Assembly (NCBI GenBank): GCA_046263755.1 | Contig: JBJYZC010000029.1 | Location: 1-5,314 of the forward strand | Direction of reading: 5' to 3' | Length of the DNA: 5,314 bases | From: Lachnocurva sp029100405 | Lineage (GTDB): Bacteria; Bacillota; Clostridia; Lachnospirales; Lachnospiraceae | Shown here: positions 5,080 through 5,314 of the stretch, piece after piece | Position numbering within the stretch: the first letter of the stretch is position 1 | Layout of the letters: each line of letters starts with the position of its first letter | Made by a program: the position numbers and the translations under genes | Notes under the pieces: model-generated | The model's input: only the letters and a program-made list of their open reading frames with translations | What the model was told of the DNA's origin: nothing | Database searches by the model: none

Positions 5080-5156
5080 GTCATGACTCCGAAGGAGTTA
5101 TGACCTGTCTCGATTCGCTAGAATCGAGACCAGTTTCAATCCGTCAGGATTGAAAC
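5080..5156. repeat. Array of three adjacent hairpins between 23S rRNA and tRNA-Asn
   Basis: Three inverted repeats follow one another with two-base spacers. GTCATGACTCC (5080-5090) pairs with 5094-5104 around GAA. GTCTCGATTC (5107-5116) pairs with 5121-5130 around GCTA. GTTTCAATCC (5133-5142) pairs with 5147-5156 around GTCA. The last two have perfect 10-bp stems and the first has one non-Watson-Crick pair. All begin with GT and end with AC. The first shares its GAA loop and much of its stem with the hairpins at 4566-4741. In the minus-strand transcript they would form just downstream of the 23S 3' end. Confidence 0.88.
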
Positions 5157-5200
5157 ACCTGGAAAAGATTGTCCTTCCAACTTACTGCAATGAAACCTTC

Positions 5201-5314
5201 TTGATCAAGCCTTCGATCGATTAGTAACAGTCAGCTCCATGCCTTACGGCACTTCCACCTCTGACCTATCTACCTTGTACTCTTCAAGGGATCTTATGTC
5301 CTTAATGGACGGGA
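5201..5314 (-). rRNA. rrl: 23S ribosomal RNA, 3' end (partial)
   Basis: The minus strand reads as the conserved 3' terminal part of bacterial 23S rRNA: a helix region with GAAGAGTACAAGGTAGATAG, then GTCAGAGGTGGAAGTGCCG, AGCTGACTGTTACTAATCG and the terminal AGGCTTGATCAA. The 3' end is placed near 5201 by comparison with the usual GGCTTGACC ending; mature ends cannot be fixed to the base. The gene continues beyond the right edge of the window. The wording of the 3' end resembles Clostridia such as Lachnospiraceae. No 5S gene follows it in the window. Confidence 0.93.

Overview
The window looks like chromosomal DNA of a fermentative, anaerobic Bacillota bacterium, most likely Clostridia of the Lachnospiraceae type. 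That placement is inferred from the 3' end of the 23S rRNA, tRNAs without encoded CCA, strong GGAGG ribosome binding sites, moderate GC content and the gene content (formate/nitrite channel, sodium/alanine symporter, D-lactate dehydrogenase). No species can be named from the sequence alone.

Layout. Positions 1-418 are non-coding. They hold a long-range stem followed by T-runs (possible terminator of a gene to the left), a minisatellite of about eleven 15-16 bp units (123-293), and a leader for the first gene. A plus-strand gene (419-1183) encodes a formate/nitrite transporter (FNT) family channel. It converges on a minus-strand gene (1362-2777) for an AGCS sodium:alanine/glycine symporter, and a strong bidirectional terminator lies between them inside nested inverted repeats. 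The symporter has a leader of roughly 150 nt containing a 19-bp stem whose loop can pair with eight bases just upstream of the ribosome binding site, so it is a candidate cis-regulatory RNA. Upstream of it on the same strand, 3010-4308 encodes an unusual single-frame fusion: an N-terminal PTS HPr-like domain, with His15 kept and Ser46 replaced by Asn, joined to a complete LdhA-type D-lactate dehydrogenase.

The right end is the tail of a ribosomal RNA operon read on the minus strand: the 3' end of 23S rRNA (from the window edge to about 5201), a cluster of three hairpins, tRNA-Asn(GTT), tRNA-Glu(TTC), a CAT-anticodon tRNA with a poorly pairing 3' end, a 75-bp tandem repeat made of hairpins, tRNA-Arg(ACG), and a textbook terminator at 4447-4479. 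No 5S rRNA gene follows the 23S within the window.

How the parts fit: the D-lactate dehydrogenase and the FNT channel both fit disposal of pyruvate-derived fermentation products (lactate, formate), and the HPr domain would allow sugar-PTS phosphoryl flux to be sensed by the lactate branch; that link is inference. The most noteworthy items are the HPr-dehydrogenase fusion, the structured symporter leader, the covarying hairpin family in the rRNA/tRNA spacers, and the aberrant CAT tRNA.
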